A stretch of 64,000 nucleotides of DNA from Streptomyces sp. NBC_01591 (GTDB taxonomy: Bacteria > Actinomycetota > Actinomycetes > Streptomycetales > Streptomycetaceae): assembly GCF_035918155.1 (NCBI RefSeq), contig NZ_CP109327.1:5952001-6016000 (forward strand), given 5' to 3'. The notes beneath the pieces were generated by a model. It saw nothing but the letters and a program-made list of their open reading frames with translations, searched no databases and had not been told where the DNA came from. Of the stretch, positions 61,645 to 64,000 are shown piece by piece (the first letter of the stretch is position 1; each line of letters starts with the position of its first letter). The translations under genes were made by a program, and so were the position numbers.

Positions 61645-61693
61645 CGCCGGTTCCTGGCGCCCTCTTCCGGGGGCGTCGGGACCGGCGTTTTTT
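61645..61693 (+). terminator. rpmE terminator
   Basis: CGCCGGTTCC pairs with GGGACCGGCG (one G-T pair), enclosing a second stem of GCGCCC with GGGGGC. Six T residues follow at 61688-61693, a complete intrinsic terminator. Confidence 0.9.
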
Positions 61694-61789
61694 CCGGCCG
61701 GGGGTACGCGGCCCCGTTCCGTATCCCCGCCCGGCCGGCATCACGCCGTCCAGCAGGCACGTATGAGTGAAGAAACCAGGAGCCCGAAG

Positions 61790-62866
61790 ATGTTCGAGGC
61801 GGTCGAGGAACTGATCGGCGAACAGACCGATCTCGAGAAGAAGCTCGCGGACCCGGCGGTCCACGCCGACCAGGCCAACGCGCGCAAGCTCAACAAGCGC
61901 TACGCCGAGCTGACCCCGATCGTCGCGACGTACCGCTCCTGGAAGCAGACCGGCGACGACATCGAGACGGCCCGCGAGTTCGCCGCCGACGACCCCGACT
62001 TCGCCGCCGAGGTCAAGGAGCTGGAGAAGCAGCGCGAAGAGCTCACCGAGAAGCTCCGCCTCCTCCTGGTCCCGCGCGACCCCAGCGACGACAAGGACGT
62101 GCTCCTGGAGATCAAGGCGGGCGCGGGCGGCGACGAGTCCGCCCTGTTCGCCGGCGATCTGCTGCGCATGTACCTGCGCTACGCCGAGCGCGTCGGCTGG
62201 AAGACCGAGATCATCGACTCCACCGAGTCCGAGCTCGGCGGCTACAAGGACGTCCAGGTCGCCGTGAAGACCAAGGGCGGCAACGGGGCCACCGAGCCCG
62301 GCCAGGGCGTGTGGGCCCGGATGAAGTACGAGGGCGGGGTACACCGCGTGCAGCGGGTGCCGTCCACCGAGTCGCAGGGCCGCATCCACACCTCCGCCGC
62401 CGGTGTGCTCGTCACGCCCGAGGCCGAGGAGGTCGACGTCGAGATCCACGCCAACGATCTCCGTATCGACGTCTACCGCTCCTCGGGCCCCGGCGGCCAG
62501 TCCGTCAACACCACGGACTCGGCGGTCCGCATCACCCATCTGCCGACCGGTGTCGTCGCCTCCTGCCAGAACGAGAAGAGCCAGCTCCAGAACAAGGAGC
62601 AGGCCATGCGTATCCTGCGTTCGCGACTGCTCGCGGCCGCCCAGGAAGCCGCCGAGCAGGAGGCTTCGGACGTACGCCGCAGCCAGGTGCGTACGGTCGA
62701 CCGTTCCGAGAAGATCCGTACGTACAACTTCCCGGAAAACCGGATCTCGGACCACCGCGTCGGCTTCAAGGCGTACAACTTGGACCAGGTGCTCGACGGC
62801 GACCTGGATTCCGTGATCCAGGCGTGTGTCGACGCCGACTCCGCCGCCAAGCTCGCCGCTGCGTGA
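61790..62866 (+). CDS. prfA: Peptide chain release factor 1
   Basis: 358 residues. The GGQ motif that triggers peptide release is at 235-237 ([11 protein letters not shown]). The stop-codon recognition tripeptide is PST at 191-193 (E. coli RF1 has PAT), so it reads UAA and UAG. The ATG at 61790 lies eight bases after AGGAG; an ATG at 61763 adds nine residues without family support. PrmC, encoded downstream, methylates its Gln. Confidence 0.96.
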   Translation: MFEAVEELIGEQTDLEKKLADPAVHADQANARKLNKRYAELTPIVATYRSWKQTGDDIETAREFAADDPDFAAEVKELEKQREELTEKLRLLLVPRDPSDDKDVLLEIKAGAGGDESALFAGDLLRMYLRYAERVGWKTEIIDSTESELGGYKDVQVAVKTKGGNGATEPGQGVWARMKYEGGVHRVQRVPSTESQGRIHTSAAGVLVTPEAEEVDVEIHANDLRIDVYRSSGPGGQSVNTTDSAVRITHLPTGVVASCQNEKSQLQNKEQAMRILRSRLLAAAQEAAEQEASDVRRSQVRTVDRSEKIRTYNFPENRISDHRVGFKAYNLDQVLDGDLDSVIQACVDADSAAKLAAA

Positions 62867-62906
62867 GCAAAGCCCGCCCCACCCGTAAACCGTACGGAGA
62901 ACCGCG

Positions 62907-63752
62907 ATGAACCTGCTGCTCGCCGAGGTGGCCCAGGCCACCCAGCGGCTGGCCGACGCCGGTGTGCCCTCGCCGCGATTCGACGCGGAGGAACTCGCCG
63001 CATTCGTGCACGGCGTCAAGCGGGGCGAGCTGCACCGGGTGCCGGACGCGGACTTCGATGCCCGTTACTGGGAGGCCATCGCCCGCCGCGAGGCCCGCGA
63101 ACCGCTCCAGCACATCACCGGCCGCGCCTTCTTCCGCTACCTGGAGCTCCAGGTCGGACCCGGTGTCTTCGTCCCCCGCCCGGAGACCGAATCGGTCGTC
63201 GGCTGGGCGATAGACGCCGTGCGCGCGATGGACGTCGTCGAACCGACCGTCGTCGACCTGTGCAGCGGATCGGGCGCCATCGCCCTGGCCATGGCCCAGG
63301 AGGTGCCGCGCTCGCGCGTGCACGCGGTCGAGCTCTCCGACGACGCCATCGAGTGGACCAGGAAGAACGCCGACGGCTCCAGGGTCACCGTCCACCAGGG
63401 AGACGCGCTGACCGCCCTCCCCGAGCTGGACGGCCAGGTCGACCTGGTCATCTCCAACCCGCCGTACATCCCGCTCACCGAATGGGAGTACGTGGCACCC
63501 GAGGCCCGCGACCACGACCCGGAGATGGCCCTCTTCTCCGGCGAGGACGGCCTCGACACCATCCGCGGCATCGAACGCACCGCACACCGCCTGCTGCGCC
63601 CCGGCGGCCTCGTCGTCATCGAGCACGCCGACACCCAGGGCGGCCAGGTGCCGTGGATCTTCACCGAGGAGCGCGGCTGGGCGGACGCGGCCGACCACCC
63701 CGACCTGAACAACCGGCCCCGGTTCGCCACGGCCCGCAAGGCCATGCCGTGA
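62907..63752 (+). CDS. prmC: Release factor glutamine methyltransferase
   Basis: 281 residues. An N-terminal helical domain binds release factor (to about 80). The SAM-binding VVDLCSGSGAIAL starts at 115, and the catalytic NPPY motif is at 184-187 (DLVISNPPYIP). It methylates the GGQ glutamine of release factors. It starts 40 bp after prfA, consistent with an operon. Confidence 0.95.
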   Translation: MNLLLAEVAQATQRLADAGVPSPRFDAEELAAFVHGVKRGELHRVPDADFDARYWEAIARREAREPLQHITGRAFFRYLELQVGPGVFVPRPETESVVGWAIDAVRAMDVVEPTVVDLCSGSGAIALAMAQEVPRSRVHAVELSDDAIEWTRKNADGSRVTVHQGDALTALPELDGQVDLVISNPPYIPLTEWEYVAPEARDHDPEMALFSGEDGLDTIRGIERTAHRLLRPGGLVVIEHADTQGGQVPWIFTEERGWADAADHPDLNNRPRFATARKAMP

Positions 63753-63816
63753 GCGGCGGCCAGCACCCGCACGACCCGTACCCGCGACACCCGTACACGC
63801 TTGAGGAGGCCGGCTG

Positions 63817-64000
63817 ATGGCACGGCGATACGACTGCAACGACGCGACCGACCGTACGACGGGTCTGCGTGAGGCCGCGTCGGCCGTCCGCCGCGGCGAA
63901 CTGGTCGTGCTGCCCACCGACACCGTGTACGGCATCGGTGCGGACGCCTTCAGTTCCGAGGGCGTCGCCGATCTGCTGGACGCCAAGGGCCGCGGCCGCA
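63817..64000 (+). CDS. tsaC: L-threonylcarbamoyladenylate synthase, 3' end outside window
   Basis: The first 61 residues are visible. VVLPTDTVYGIGADA is the signature of the TsaC/Sua5 family, which makes the threonylcarbamoyl-AMP for tRNA t6A37 modification. ATG 63817 is preceded by GAGGAGG. It continues the prfA-prmC operon with a 64-bp gap. Whether it has the C-terminal Sua5 domain cannot be seen. Confidence 0.93.
   Translation, partial: MARRYDCNDATDRTTGLREAASAVRRGELVVLPTDTVYGIGADAFSSEGVADLLDAKGRGR

Noticed and set aside
1..64000. CRISPR array, insertion sequence or prophage genes
   Set aside because: No regularly spaced repeats, transposase, integrase or phage structural motifs were seen in any frame.

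Overview
The window is high-GC DNA (about 70 % G+C by eye) with GTG and TTG starts, ATGA/GTGA stop-start overlaps, a conservon, a bld/whi-style XRE/DUF397/ATPase trio and a GC-rich tRNA-Arg. This is a Streptomyces or close relative. The gene order (kgd, two-component pair, lon, conservon, pbp/ftsW, ligD-pol/ku, tRNA-Arg, nrtL, lysA, hom, thrC, thrB, rho, rpmE, prfA, prmC, tsaC) matches what I remember of the S. coelicolor chromosome arm around SCO5281-SCO5362. That is memory, not a search.

Layout. 1-7 kb: end of an FxsT-like TPR protein, the fused 2-oxoglutarate dehydrogenase/decarboxylase KGD, and an OmpR-type two-component pair. 7-14 kb: a polyamine-synthase-like protein, then a translationally coupled ECF sigma / zinc anti-sigma / ABC transporter operon with a recognisable ECF promoter that predicts a leaderless mRNA, a rhomboid-like membrane protein and a nucleotidyltransferase. 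14-20 kb: Lon protease with an HspR-type operator, a lipoprotein polysaccharide deacetylase, a GH25 lysozyme, a MarR regulator and a PP2C-like protein. 20-26 kb: a complete conservon (cvnABCD) followed by a StyA-like flavin monooxygenase. 26-34 kb: an NlpC/P60 hydrolase, a pseudokinase/PQQ-propeller fusion, a fold-back intergenic element, and a TetR regulator with two diiron (ferritin-like) proteins. 34-40 kb: a PBP and FtsW/RodA cell-wall pair with an amidase, and a histidine kinase/lipoprotein pair without a response regulator. 40-45 kb: a HEAT-repeat/zinc-ribbon pair, then divergent ligD-pol and ku for non-homologous end joining.

45-50.5 kb is the accessory stretch: a 733-residue eCIS-core (DUF4157) protein whose low-GC C-terminus has amidoligase-like motifs, an XRE/DUF397/ATPase regulatory trio, a small acidic protein, a frameshifted efflux-pump remnant and a tRNA-Arg(CCG). 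From 50.7 kb to the end the window is core metabolism and translation: an orphan response regulator, an ArgRS-derived anticodon-binding paralogue, lysine/threonine biosynthesis (lysA, hom, thrC, thrB), Rho, an LCP cell-wall ligase, ribosomal protein L31, release factor 1 and its methyltransferase, and the start of tsaC.

The best candidates for undescribed biology are the eCIS-core protein with its divergent C-terminal domain, the divergent diiron pair with a TetR-like operator, the pseudokinase fusion, the 158-bp fold-back element, and several perfect palindromes placed on promoters or start codons. Gene starts were chosen from ribosome binding sites and protein families. No database search was possible.
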